Of a stretch of DNA of 64,000 nt, positions 1 through 7,595 are shown one piece after another. The notes under the pieces are model-generated. The model was not told the origin of the DNA, did no database searches, and was given only the letters and a program-made list of their open reading frames with translations. Origin of the DNA: Pseudarthrobacter oxydans (GTDB lineage: Bacteria > Actinomycetota > Actinomycetes > Actinomycetales > Micrococcaceae); NCBI RefSeq assembly GCF_034258515.1, contig NZ_CP139438.1:4376104-4440103 (forward strand). Direction: 5' to 3'. The position numbers and the translations under genes are program-made. Every line of letters begins with the position of its first letter. Position 1 is the stretch's first letter.

Positions 1-387
1 CCCGCTACGCTAGCCCCCTCCGCTCCAGCTGCAAAGCCAGCGGTGCCCGGGCCCTGTGGACAACCTGTGCACTAAGGGGCATAGCTTGTGCACAGCCTGT
101 GGGAAAGGTTGTGGACAGCAAAAACCTTTACCGGGTGATATGCGCTTGACCTGCGGAAACATTAGCACCAGCATGTGGAGTAAATATTTCTTCCCGGGAA
201 TTTCATCCACAGCCTATATGGCCGCCAGTGGCCTTAGGTCGCCGCGCGGCGGGCAGTGACCCAGTTCATCTGCGAACCCGTGGCCTTCGTCATATGCCGC
301 TGCGGATGTCTGGCGTCGGGCAGGCCCCCCATATGCACAACAGTGAATATTGCTGTGGATAAACAGGAACTGGCATAAGCTCTATGT
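1..387. promoter_or_regulatory. Gene-free leader with scattered DnaA-box-like sites
   Basis: No credible gene is seen here. The stretch holds a perfect DnaA box in reverse (TGTGGATAA, 354-362) and close variants: TGTGGACAA (55-63), TTGTGCACA (86-94), TGTGGACAG (110-118) and TCATCCACA (203-211). The perfect box lies 26 bases before the first gene, so DnaA control of that gene is possible. This is an inference from motif match only. Several variants match the TTGTCCACA form used by high-GC actinobacteria. Confidence 0.45.
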
Positions 388-663
388 ATGGGCGAACTAC
401 TGCTGGTTCTGCTGCCGGCGATCGTCTTGGCGGCGCTTATTTGGGGGCTTGCCACGGCCCTCAGCCCACGCGATTCAGGCGTATCCGACGCCGAGAAATA
501 CCAGCGGGACCTCGCCGAACGTTCAGCCCGGCACTATGCCGCGCAGGTCCAGGCGGCCACCGCCGCGCGGGCCCGCCTCGAGGCCATTACGCGGCCAAGC
601 CAGAACGCCCAGGCGATGCACTCAGATCTGGCTGCCACCAGGAAGTACACAGAACGGCAATGA
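388..663 (+). CDS. Small membrane-anchored hypothetical protein
   Basis: This 91-residue protein has one hydrophobic N-terminal segment (about residues 3-25, LLLVLLPAIVLAALIWGLA), followed by a charged, probably helical tail rich in Ala, Arg and Glu. That suggests a single-pass membrane protein with a cytoplasmic tail. I do not recognise a family. Its stop overlaps the next gene's start by four bases (ATGA), so the two are translationally coupled and probably work together. Confidence 0.6.
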   Translation: MGELLLVLLPAIVLAALIWGLATALSPRDSGVSDAEKYQRDLAERSARHYAAQVQAATAARARLEAITRPSQNAQAMHSDLAATRKYTERQ

Positions 664-1238
664 AAATGGAATCGCTCGTGATCCCTGTCCTTATCCTCCT
701 GGCCGTGGCTGCCGGAGTCTCCCTGGCTGCCCGCGCCATCAGCAGGCGAAAGGCTTCCGCCGGTGCGGCATCCACGTCGCCGCCCGTCAGTTCCGCCGAG
801 CTCGCCCGCCAGGCGGCCACGAAACTCTCCGAGGACCAACACCGGCGGCTATATGCCCTGATTGCCCAAGGCCAGGCCATGGCCGCCATCAAGCTCTACT
901 ACGAGGTCACCGGGGATGGGCTGCGCGCGTCACGCGATGCCGTCGGTGCGCTGGCCGCCCACCCCCAGCCCTACCGGGGCCCCGAGGCAGTGCCGCCGGC
1001 CACTGAGGACGACGAGGACGATGAGCCGCAGCGGTTCCCTTACCGCTACCGGGCCATTGCGAGTAAAGGCGACGTAACCCGCGAGGTCAGCAGCAATATG
1101 CTCAACGACGAGATCTACGGCCGCATCCGCACCCTGGCCCGCAATGGGGACACCGAGGCGGCTGCCACCGCCCTTACCCGCCATTCCGATATCTCCATGA
1201 AGCAGGCCAGGGAGTTCATCGAACTGCTGGACGACTAA
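660..1238 (+). CDS. Membrane-anchored protein with two ribosomal L7/L12 C-terminal-like repeats
   Basis: The 192-residue product starts with a hydrophobic segment (residues 4-24). Residues about 60-99 (including AAIKLYYEVTGDGLRASRDA) resemble the C-terminal domain of ribosomal protein L7/L12, with its IK-x-REVTG-GLK-AK pattern. Residues about 151-190 (AAATALTRHSDISMKQAREF) look like a second, weaker copy. An acidic linker (EDDEDDE) separates them. In L7/L12 this domain contacts translation factors; its role in a membrane-tethered protein is unknown. The start was chosen at the ATGA overlap with the upstream gene; a second ATG lies two codons in. Confidence 0.65.
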   Translation: MKMESLVIPVLILLAVAAGVSLAARAISRRKASAGAASTSPPVSSAELARQAATKLSEDQHRRLYALIAQGQAMAAIKLYYEVTGDGLRASRDAVGALAAHPQPYRGPEAVPPATEDDEDDEPQRFPYRYRAIASKGDVTREVSSNMLNDEIYGRIRTLARNGDTEAAATALTRHSDISMKQAREFIELLDD

Positions 1239-1313
1239 GCCCGGCTGGACTCGTGAAAGGGCCTACTGGAAGTTGGCTTCGCTCGCGGCGGGGAACTCTC
1301 GCGGCGGGGAACT

Positions 1314-1940
1314 TCAGGCGTTTCCGGAGATGCCCGCCAGCAGCTGCTCGAATGGCAGTGACTCCATGGGAACATGCTTCCGGCCCGGCTGGGACCCCTC
1401 CATCAGGCGGGTAAATTCGCCGGCAGCGCGGTCGATGCGGGCGGCAAGGGAGGACCCGTCGTCGTCGGCGGTTCCCCAGTCCTGCGGGCCGGCGAAGACG
1501 CCCGTGGGCGCAATCCTGGCGCGCAGGTAGCTGAAGAGCGGGCGGAGCGCGTAGTCCAGGACCATCTGGTGGCGCTCGGTGCCGCCGGTGGCGCCGAGCA
1601 GGACGGCCTTGCCGTCCAAGGACTTGGGGTCGAGGACGTCGATGAAGGATTTGAACAGGCCACTGTAGGACGCGCTGAACACAGGCGTCACGGCGATGAT
1701 CCCGTCGGCGGCTTCCACCCCTGCGATGACCTCTGCGAGGCGCGGAGCAGCGTAGCCGGTGACGAAGTTGTTGGCGATGTCCACGGCAAGGTCCCGGAGT
1801 TCGACGACGTCCACGGTCACGTCATAGCCGGCCGCGCCCAACTGACGTTCAGCCGACACTGCCAGCTGGTCGGCAAGCAGGCGGCTCGACGACGGCACGC
1901 CCAAGCCGGCGGAAAGGACTGTGATACGGCGGGTTTCCAT
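1314..1940 (-). CDS. NAD(P)H-dependent FMN reductase (CE1759/MsuE-like)
   Basis: This 208-residue flavodoxin-like protein has the N-terminal phosphate-binding region VLSAGLGVPSSSRLLADQL and the family stretch TPVFSASYSGLFKSFID, followed by LGATGGTERH. Such enzymes reduce FMN with NAD(P)H and supply it to two-component flavin monooxygenases, often from a neighbouring luciferase-like gene. No such partner is visible here. The ATG at 1940 has a good ribosome binding site (AGGAGA). A perfect inverted repeat lies about 40 bases upstream and may be an operator. Confidence 0.82.
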   Translation of the reverse strand: METRRITVLSAGLGVPSSSRLLADQLAVSAERQLGAAGYDVTVDVVELRDLAVDIANNFVTGYAAPRLAEVIAGVEAADGIIAVTPVFSASYSGLFKSFIDVLDPKSLDGKAVLLGATGGTERHQMVLDYALRPLFSYLRARIAPTGVFAGPQDWGTADDDGSSLAARIDRAAGEFTRLMEGSQPGRKHVPMESLPFEQLLAGISGNA

Positions 1941-1977
1941 GACGGTCTCCTGTTGCTCGGTAGTTCGTATACAAGTT

Positions 1978-1993
1978 ACATGCATTTGCATGT
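1978..1993. promoter_or_regulatory. Candidate operator upstream of the FMN reductase gene
   Basis: ACATGCATTTGCATGT is a perfect inverted repeat with seven-base arms and a two-base spacer. It lies 38-53 bases upstream of the FMN reductase start, within a locally AT-rich stretch. Size and symmetry fit a dimeric repressor site of the MarR or TetR type. No matching regulator gene is adjacent. Confidence 0.45.
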
Positions 1994-2157
1994 TTACATC
2001 CATACAGGCAAACCGGGGAACGTGCCAGGTTATTCCCTTGTCCCGCCGGGGAGTAGAATCGCGGCAGGCTGGGTCGTCGTCGCAGCCGGTGCCTGGCGGT
2101 CCGATGCGACACCTTCTGTATGTTTGCGCAGGGTCTGCCCGATCGAAAGTCACCACC

Positions 2158-2703
2158 ATGCTCAGTAAACTCAGCCCATTCGTCACCGCGCTCCTCCTCG
2201 GCGGCCTCGCCGTCACCGGAGCTGCCCCCGCCAACGCGGAGCTCGTGGAACGCTACAGCCTCGATTTTTCGACCAGCGGACTAAACGACGACTTCTGCGG
2301 TTCGGGGCTGCAGGTCGCATTCACCTATGACCGGACCGGTTCGGGCTCAACCATGACCCGCGGCGAGGATAGCCTGCTGTGGGTTCAGGAGAAGCTCAGG
2401 ATCGTCCAGACATTCACGTACAACGGGATGACCGTGACCGACATCCAGCCGAACACGCTCGCCAAAGACCTCAAGATCGTCGACAACGGGGACGGGACGC
2501 TCAGCATCACCGTGCTGCTCACCGGAGAGAATCGGCTGATTGGAAGTGACGGCAAGATCCTCGCCAAGGGCGACGGCCAGGTCCGCAGGCTCCTCACCAT
2601 CGACCAGGCGTCGGGCAACGTGATCAGCGACGAGCTGATTTTCGGTTCTACGGGTACGAACGACGACTTCTGCGAAGCAATCCTGGCTCACTGGGGCGTC
2701 TGA
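2158..2703 (+). CDS. Secreted hypothetical protein with two NDDFC motifs
   Basis: The 181-residue product begins with a clear Sec signal peptide (residues 1 to about 27, ending AAPANA), so it is likely exported. The mature part is beta-rich, and NDDFC occurs twice, near residue 43 and again near the C-terminus, which suggests a disulfide between the two cysteines. There is no lipobox or anchor. I do not recognise the family. A strong terminator follows, shared with the convergent rplI gene. Confidence 0.65.
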   Translation: MLSKLSPFVTALLLGGLAVTGAAPANAELVERYSLDFSTSGLNDDFCGSGLQVAFTYDRTGSGSTMTRGEDSLLWVQEKLRIVQTFTYNGMTVTDIQPNTLAKDLKIVDNGDGTLSITVLLTGENRLIGSDGKILAKGDGQVRRLLTIDQASGNVISDELIFGSTGTNDDFCEAILAHWGV

Positions 2704-2735
2704 CCCGGTTGGCCCGTCCACGGTCCAAAGACAAG

Positions 2736-2774
2736 AGACCCCCGCTGCCGGGATCCGGCGACGGGGGTCTTTGT
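2736..2774. terminator. Bidirectional intrinsic terminator between convergent genes
   Basis: AGACCCCCG (2736-2744) pairs with CGGGGGTCT (2762-2770), with a further GC-rich pairing possible in the loop and a short T run after it. It sits between the secreted-protein gene and the convergent rplI, and can serve both. Confidence 0.85.
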
Positions 2775-2801
2775 ACAGTCAGGACTGTTGAGTCGTTATG
2801 A

Positions 2802-3254
2802 CTACTTGCCTGCCACTACATCGAGTTCGATGACAGCGGCAACATCCTCGTGCAGACGGACGTTGGCCTGGTACGAACCAACCGACTTGATGTGGACCGG
2901 CAGTTCAACCTTGCGCTTGTCGATGCGGCCAAGGCCAGCGGCCTCAACAGCGTCAGCGACGTCGCCCTGCTTGACGGTGCCGAACAGGCGTCCGGTTTCG
3001 CCAGCCTTGACGACGAGCTTGACCGGCTTGGACTGCAGTGCAGCAGCCTGCTTCTGAGCGTCTTCCAGGGAAGCGTGCTCGCGGGCAGCGCGGGCAGCCT
3101 TGATGGACTCAACCTGCTTTTCGCCGCCCTTCGACCAGGTCAGGGCGAAGTTGCGGGGCAGCAGGTAGTTACGGGCGTAACCGTCCTTGACCTCGACAAC
3201 GTCGCCAGCAGCACCGAGTCCGGTTACTTCGTGGGTCAGAATGAGCTTTGCCAT
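2802..3254 (-). CDS. rplI: 50S ribosomal protein L9
   Basis: This 150-residue protein has the typical L9 N-terminus ([20 protein letters not shown]) and the conserved [12 protein letters not shown] stretch, then the long connecting helix and a C-terminal domain. L9 binds 23S rRNA at the base of the L1 stalk and helps maintain reading frame. It is the last gene of the rpsF-ssb-rpsR-rplI operon, 17 bases after rpsR. Confidence 0.98.
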   Translation of the reverse strand: MAKLILTHEVTGLGAAGDVVEVKDGYARNYLLPRNFALTWSKGGEKQVESIKAARAAREHASLEDAQKQAAALQSKPVKLVVKAGETGRLFGTVKQGDVADAVEAAGLGRIDKRKVELPVHIKSVGSYQANVRLHEDVAAVIELDVVAGK

Positions 3255-3271
3255 GTTAGTTAATCCCTTCC

Positions 3272-3511
3272 TTAGCCGCGGCCAGCGCCGGAGTAAGGCA
3301 GCAGAGCAACTTCGCGGGCGTTCTTGATTGCCTGGGCGATCTTGCGCTGTTCCTGCACCGTAACGCCAGTGACGCGACGGGCGCGGATCTTTCCGCGGTC
3401 GGAGATGAACTTGCGCAGCAATGCTACGTCCTTGTAGTCGATGACAGTGATGTCAGCGGCCTTCAAGGGGTTGGACTTTGGTTTGGGCTTACGGAGTTCA
3501 GCCTTAGCCAT
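3272..3511 (-). CDS. rpsR: 30S ribosomal protein S18
   Basis: The 79-residue product carries the S18 signature region ([19 protein letters not shown], then RRVTG and the [19 protein letters not shown] end). S18 forms a heterodimer with S6 on the small-subunit platform. It is co-directional with ssb and rpsF, as in most bacteria. No CXXC zinc motif is present, so this is a zinc-independent (C-minus) form. Confidence 0.98.
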   Translation of the reverse strand: MAKAELRKPKPKSNPLKAADITVIDYKDVALLRKFISDRGKIRARRVTGVTVQEQRKIAQAIKNAREVALLPYSGAGRG

Positions 3512-3534
3512 CGTGGAGCTCCTATTCTAGGGAG

Positions 3535-3626
3535 CCCGTGGATGTTGATCCACGGGATGGTGGTGGTCCGACGGCGGCAGCCGCCTTGGTGCGCTTTGGC
3601 ACTGTGGCGGGCCCCGGCGTCGGACC
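3535..3626. other. Structured ssb-rpsR intergenic segment
   Basis: The 128-base gap between ssb and rpsR holds two inverted repeats. One is CCCGTGGAT (3535-3543) with ATCCACGGG (3548-3556), a tight nine-base stem. The other is a longer-range pairing of GGTCCGACG (3565-3573) with CGTCGGACC (3618-3626). No T run follows, so this may be an attenuator, processing site or ribosomal-protein binding leader within the operon. Confidence 0.5.
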
Positions 3627-3639
3627 TTAATGGGGTGTG

Positions 3640-4215
3640 TTAGAAGGGAGGTTCGGAATCGGGGCCGTTGCCCCAGCCACCTGCACTGGACACGCCGGGC
3701 GTAGCCCAGGGATCGTCCTGCGCAGCCTGCTGGTTGCCGCCGCCCCAGCCTCCACCGGAGTTGCCGCCCTGGTTTCCACCAGAGTTGCCGCCTCCGAAGC
3801 CACCGCCGCTGTTGCCGCCGCCGAAGCCGCCCTGGCCACCCGCGCCGGAGCGCTGGGTGCGGTTGACCTTGGCATTGGCATAGCGCAGGCTGGGGCCGAT
3901 TTCGTCGACCTCAAGCTCGATAACGGTGCGCTTTTCGCCTTCTTTGGTTTCGTAGGAACGGCTCTTCAGGCGGCCGGTAACGATCACGCGCATGCCCTTG
4001 GTGAGGGACTCGGCGACGTTCTCGGCTGCTTCACGCCAGACAGCCGCGCGGAGGAACAGGGTTTCCCCGTCCTTCCACTCGTTGGACTGGCGGTCAAAGG
4101 TACGCGGGGTGGAAGCGATGGTGAAGTTCGCTACTGCCGAACCTGACGGTGTGAACCGCAATTCCGGGTCATTGGTGAGATTACCGATGACCGTAATGGT
4201 GGTTTCGCCTGCCAT
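3640..4215 (-). CDS. ssb: Single-stranded DNA-binding protein
   Basis: This 191-residue protein has an N-terminal OB fold (about residues 1-110; [20 protein letters not shown], then [21 protein letters not shown]). A flexible Gly/Asn-rich linker ([15 protein letters not shown] repeats) follows, and then the acidic tip DSEPPF that recruits repair and replication partners. It coats single-stranded DNA in replication, recombination and repair. The position between rpsF and rpsR is the conserved one. Confidence 0.97.
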   Translation of the reverse strand: MAGETTITVIGNLTNDPELRFTPSGSAVANFTIASTPRTFDRQSNEWKDGETLFLRAAVWREAAENVAESLTKGMRVIVTGRLKSRSYETKEGEKRTVIELEVDEIGPSLRYANAKVNRTQRSGAGGQGGFGGGNSGGGFGGGNSGGNQGGNSGGGWGGGNQQAAQDDPWATPGVSSAGGWGNGPDSEPPF

Positions 4216-4285
4216 CTACTGCCTCCTTGTTCGATCCTGTGAAGAGTGCGTTCCTGCGGGTGAAGAATGAAGATCAGTGCTGAAA

Positions 4286-4591
4286 TTACTCAGCAACAAC
4301 CTTCTGCTCTTCGGGGCGGGTGATCTTGGTGCGCATGATGGTCTCGTTAAGAGACAACTGGCGGTCAAGTTCCTTGGCGGTTTCCGGCTTGGCGGTGAAG
4401 TTCACCACGGCGTAGATTCCTTCGGACTTTTTCTTGATTTCGTAAGCCAGGCGGCGTCGGCCCCAAATGTCAACCTTCTCGATGGTTCCACCATCGTTGG
4501 TGATGACGTTCAGGAACTTCTGAAGCGACGGCTCAACGGTACGCTCTTCGACCTCGGGGTCGATGATTACCATCAATTCGTAAGGACGCAT
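4286..4591 (-). CDS. rpsF: 30S ribosomal protein S6
   Basis: The 101-residue product has the S6 hallmarks [20 protein letters not shown] and [21 protein letters not shown]6 binds S18 and 16S rRNA in the platform. I chose the ATG at 4591 because AAAGGAGG sits about 11 bases before it; an in-frame GTG at 4603 overlaps that ribosome binding site and is unlikely. It is the first gene of the operon. Confidence 0.97.
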   Translation of the reverse strand: MRPYELMVIIDPEVEERTVEPSLQKFLNVITNDGGTIEKVDIWGRRRLAYEIKKKSEGIYAVVNFTAKPETAKELDRQLSLNETIMRTKITRPEEQKVVAE

Positions 4592-4620
4592 ATGTGAACC
4601 CACCTCCTTTGGGCTAAGCG

Positions 4621-4639
4621 GTTACGGCATTTCCGTAAC
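4621..4639. promoter_or_regulatory. Stem-loop in the rpsF leader
   Basis: GTTACGG (4621-4627) and CCGTAAC (4633-4639) form a seven-base stem with a five-base loop, just upstream of the rpsF ribosome binding site. S6:S18 autoregulatory leaders with CCG elements are known before rpsF in many bacteria. Whether this hairpin is one is inference. Confidence 0.4.
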
Positions 4640-4839
4640 AGGAGGTTCATTTGCGATTCCGTGCGATGCCCCGCCAGAAGGGAGGCAGGGCGCAGCACAG
4701 ACTTCACCATCTTAGTGCATGTGGCCCGGATAGGCGATTTGCTCCTGACCCAAGGTTAGGCGGCCGGCAACGGCCCGGAAAGCGCTGGTGCGGCGATGTG
4801 GAAAACTCCCACGGCCGGGAAGCCCCTATCATCTGACGT

Positions 4840-5886
4840 ATGGGTAAACATTTGGTCGCCCTTGGCGCAGCGGCAATCTTCCTGGGCGGCTGCTCGGCCC
4901 CTCCACCTCCACCTCTGCCCCCGACAGCAACGGTGACTGCGCCAGCGGACGACGCAGCAACCACCCCGGCCACAACCGACGGCGGAGGGACCACCCAGCA
5001 AGCGTCCACTGACGCTTTCGATTTCGCCGCAGCAGGGGACATCAACCCGGAAGGGAACACGTCCGCGGCGTCGCCCAGTGGCAGGAACGCCGCGTCCATT
5101 GTCGCCGGCCTGAACGACGGCACGCTGGACAACTTCATCGCTTTGGGTGACTTTCAGTACGACAAGTCCGTGTGCTCCGCGCTCGGCGCTTATGACCAGC
5201 TGTGGGGACCGGCCAAGTCCAAAACATACTGGGCGGCAGGACCGAACCACGACGTCAAGCCCGGCACGAACGATGAGCTGGACAAGTATATGAACGGTGA
5301 GTGCGTCTCCGCCACGAAAAGCGCAACCAACGGCCACCTTGGCCGATTCGTGGACGCCCTCGAATGGTACTCATTCGATAAGGGCAACTGGCATTTCCTG
5401 GTAGCCCCTACCGCCACCTGGCGGTATGACGCGACGCGCGCGCGGGCCATGACGCATGAAATGGATGCCGACCTCAAGGCAGCCAGGGCAGCCGGCAAGC
5501 ATCTGGCCGTCGTTTACCATGACCCCTACTTCACTTCTGACACATCCAGCCATGACCGCTTCGCTGAGGCCAAACCGTGGATTGATGTGTTCTGGACAAA
5601 CCGGGTCCGGATACTGCTTTCGGGCAGCCAACACAATTATGAGCGAACGTGCCCCGTGAACAACGCGGACCAGTGCGTTGCGGACGGGATGCAGCAATTC
5701 CAGGTGTCCACTGGTGGAATCGGCCTCCGGGAATTCACCGGCAGCCCCTCTTATGTGCAGAAGAGGTTTAGCGACACATGGGGTCACCTAAGAATGAGCC
5801 TTAAGGCTGACGGCTCTTATACATGGGAATTCCGTGCTGTTTCCGGCGGAATGCAGACTGACAGCGGGTCACGAAGCGGGGGCTGA
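4840..5886 (+). CDS. Lipoprotein metallophosphoesterase (calcineurin-like, altered metal site)
   Basis: This 348-residue protein has a lipoprotein signal (lipobox LGGC at about residues 15-18), a Pro/Thr-rich linker, and then a calcineurin-like domain. Visible motifs are AAAGDINPEG, IALGDFQYD, GPNHD, VVYHDPYF and SGSQHNYERTC. The last normally reads GHxHNYER in acid-phosphatase relatives; here the first His is replaced by Ser-Gln, so one metal ligand may be lost. It is probably an extracellular, membrane-tethered phosphoesterase or a catalytically weakened relative. The substrate is unknown. It is transcribed away from the rpsF operon. Confidence 0.8.
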   Translation: MGKHLVALGAAAIFLGGCSAPPPPPLPPTATVTAPADDAATTPATTDGGGTTQQASTDAFDFAAAGDINPEGNTSAASPSGRNAASIVAGLNDGTLDNFIALGDFQYDKSVCSALGAYDQLWGPAKSKTYWAAGPNHDVKPGTNDELDKYMNGECVSATKSATNGHLGRFVDALEWYSFDKGNWHFLVAPTATWRYDATRARAMTHEMDADLKAARAAGKHLAVVYHDPYFTSDTSSHDRFAEAKPWIDVFWTNRVRILLSGSQHNYERTCPVNNADQCVADGMQQFQVSTGGIGLREFTGSPSYVQKRFSDTWGHLRMSLKADGSYTWEFRAVSGGMQTDSGSRSGG

Positions 5887-5943
5887 TTCAACGCCAGGGT
5901 AGGTGGGCCGGGACCTCGCCACGTGGGTGTGCACCCCGCCCGG

Positions 5944-7020
5944 TCAGTACTCTGACACCGGTACGGCTGAACCGTCGTCCGGACGCCAATACCGCAAGCC
6001 GCCGTTCGTGGAGCCGTCGCGGGCGACGTCTATCACGGCGTAGGGGAACGCCCGACGATCCCGCCGGTCAGGTCCGCGACCGCGGACGTCCGAACACCAC
6101 GTGCCTGTGTTGACGTACCGGGTTGTGCACGCCTCCAGCTCCGCTTCGAGGGCACGGTGGGTGTGGCCCGATACGTACCAGGCCACCCCGGAACCATGCT
6201 CTTCGAGGGTGCGCGCGACCCGACCCGCTGCTGCAGGAGGCTCCTCGCCTGCGGTCCTGCGCCCGGCTGCCGCGAGCACCATGCGAGTGGCGGCGCGCGG
6301 GAGCGCCGACACCGTCCGGAACCGGGACAGGCGTGCCAGGTCCCGAACGGCCGCCTCGTCGAGCGCAAGGCGGAATGACTCGGACTGCAACATTTCGTCG
6401 TACGCGGGCTCCCGGATGCGACGTTCCGCCAGTTCGGACGCCAGGCAGGACCGGGCAACGGCCCCGGCTCGGCTCAGGCGCGAGTTCGACGGGTGGGCGT
6501 TCCAGGCGGCGAGCGGTGGCAGGTTCAACTCGTCGGTCCCGTTGACCGCCGAGCGGAGCACCTCAGGAATCCGGTGCAGCGCGTGGTGCTGGTGCCCGTG
6601 CTCGGCCACGAGCACGTGGGGCACGTGCAAGAACCACGGGTGCACCCGGACCCGTGTGGGCTCGCCGGGTGACAGTAGCGCTGACAGGCGGGCGGCGACC
6701 GACGGCCGGGCCAGCTCGACGTCGTGGTTGCCGCATACGAAGTGCAGCTGCACGCCGCGGGCCGCACACGCTTCCAGCGCCCGGAACGTGTCAAGGTGCC
6801 GGGCGAGGATCGACTCGAGCCGGGCAAGGCTCTCGTCTTCGGCCAAGCCGACCAGCTCAAACGTGTCACCCACGAATGCGACGTGCCGCTGCGTACCGGC
6901 TACCGCAAGGACCTCGCGGCGCAGGAAACCGGGAAGCACTGCGCTTGGGCGGCGGGGGTCGTCATCCGATACGCCCAGGTGGAGGTCGCTGAGGAGCCAC
7001 CACCGCGCCGCACCGTTCAC
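5944..7020 (-). CDS. Metallophosphoesterase, LpxH-like fold
   Basis: The 358-residue product carries the full calcineurin-like motif set: SDLHLG, VGDTFEL, CGNHD, EHGHQHH and SGHTHR. It resembles UDP-2,3-diacylglucosamine hydrolase-type phosphoesterases, but Gram-positive bacteria lack lipid A, so the real substrate is likely another lipid- or sugar-linked phosphate. It is the last gene of the coupled glycan operon. I chose GTG at 7020 because it overlaps the previous gene's stop as GTGA; a longer reading begins at 7071 but would overlap that gene by 55 bases. Confidence 0.8.
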   Translation of the reverse strand: MNGAARWWLLSDLHLGVSDDDPRRPSAVLPGFLRREVLAVAGTQRHVAFVGDTFELVGLAEDESLARLESILARHLDTFRALEACAARGVQLHFVCGNHDVELARPSVAARLSALLSPGEPTRVRVHPWFLHVPHVLVAEHGHQHHALHRIPEVLRSAVNGTDELNLPPLAAWNAHPSNSRLSRAGAVARSCLASELAERRIREPAYDEMLQSESFRLALDEAAVRDLARLSRFRTVSALPRAATRMVLAAAGRRTAGEEPPAAAGRVARTLEEHGSGVAWYVSGHTHRALEAELEACTTRYVNTGTWCSDVRGRGPDRRDRRAFPYAVIDVARDGSTNGGLRYWRPDDGSAVPVSEY

Positions 7021-7232
7021 GTGAGCAGTCCCACCACGCGCGGAAGGAAGAGGACGAGATACATCGCCCACATGACACCGACCACCCTGCGGCTCATCGT
7101 CAGGCCGAGGAGCCTCGTGGGCCGTTCGGCGTCCGGTCCCGCGCGTCGGATCTCAAGCGCGACAAGGGTAACGAGCAGGGCGATGGTGATGAGCAGGGCG
7201 GCAATCGCGAGCAGTCCCGCCAGATCGATCAT
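7017..7232 (-). CDS. Small two-helix membrane protein
   Basis: This 71-residue protein has a strongly hydrophobic N-terminal helix (MIDLAGLLAIAALLITIALL, to about residue 28) and a second near the C-terminus (GVMWAMYLVLFLPRVVGLL). The start at 7232 has a strong AGGAGG site and overlaps the upstream stop by four bases. The family is not recognised. Its place in the coupled chain suggests an accessory subunit of the glycan assembly machinery. Confidence 0.65.
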   Translation of the reverse strand: MIDLAGLLAIAALLITIALLVTLVALEIRRAGPDAERPTRLLGLTMSRRVVGVMWAMYLVLFLPRVVGLLT

Positions 7233-7591
7233 GACACAACCTCCTGTCGTGCGCGTGCCATGCACGCGCCAATGGTGATGACGCCCATCGTGACGACACA
7301 CGCCTGCCACGACCACACAGCGAGGTAGAACATCGCGGTGGACACCGCGGTTAGCGTGGCGAGGCCGAGAGCCAGAACAAGCAGCCCGCGAAGGGCAGGG
7401 TCGGTAACCGACGTGAGTCGGACCAGTGCCTGCCCTGGCAGCAGGATAAGGACGGCTGTCGCGGCGACCACCTGCAGCGGCGTCGGCAGCCCTACGAGCG
7501 TCACCAGTGACAAGGCGAGGGCCGCGAGACCGAGGACCAAGGTCGGCCGGCTGATGGGGCGGCTGATAGGGCGGCTGATGGGGCGGCTCAT
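7229..7591 (-). CDS. Small polytopic membrane protein with N-terminal ISRP repeats
   Basis: The 120-residue protein starts with a tandem peptide repeat (MSRPISRPISRPISRP) encoded by 12-base DNA repeats, followed by about four membrane helices. The segment VLILLPGQALVRLT resembles the start of larger membrane glycan-assembly proteins. It overlaps both neighbours by four bases (ATGA). The function is unknown. The repeat could vary in copy number without breaking the frame. Confidence 0.6.
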   Translation of the reverse strand: MSRPISRPISRPISRPTLVLGLAALALSLVTLVGLPTPLQVVAATAVLILLPGQALVRLTSVTDPALRGLLVLALGLATLTAVSTAMFYLAVWSWQACVVTMGVITIGACMARARQEVVS

Positions 7592-7595
7592 GGCG
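7548..7595. repeat. 12-bp tandem repeat across a translation start
   Basis: Four copies of a 12-base unit (CGGCTGATGGGG and one- to three-base variants) occupy 7548-7559, 7560-7571, 7572-7583 and 7584-7595. The last copy contains the start codon of the small membrane protein and the stop codon of the upstream gene. Confidence 0.9.
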
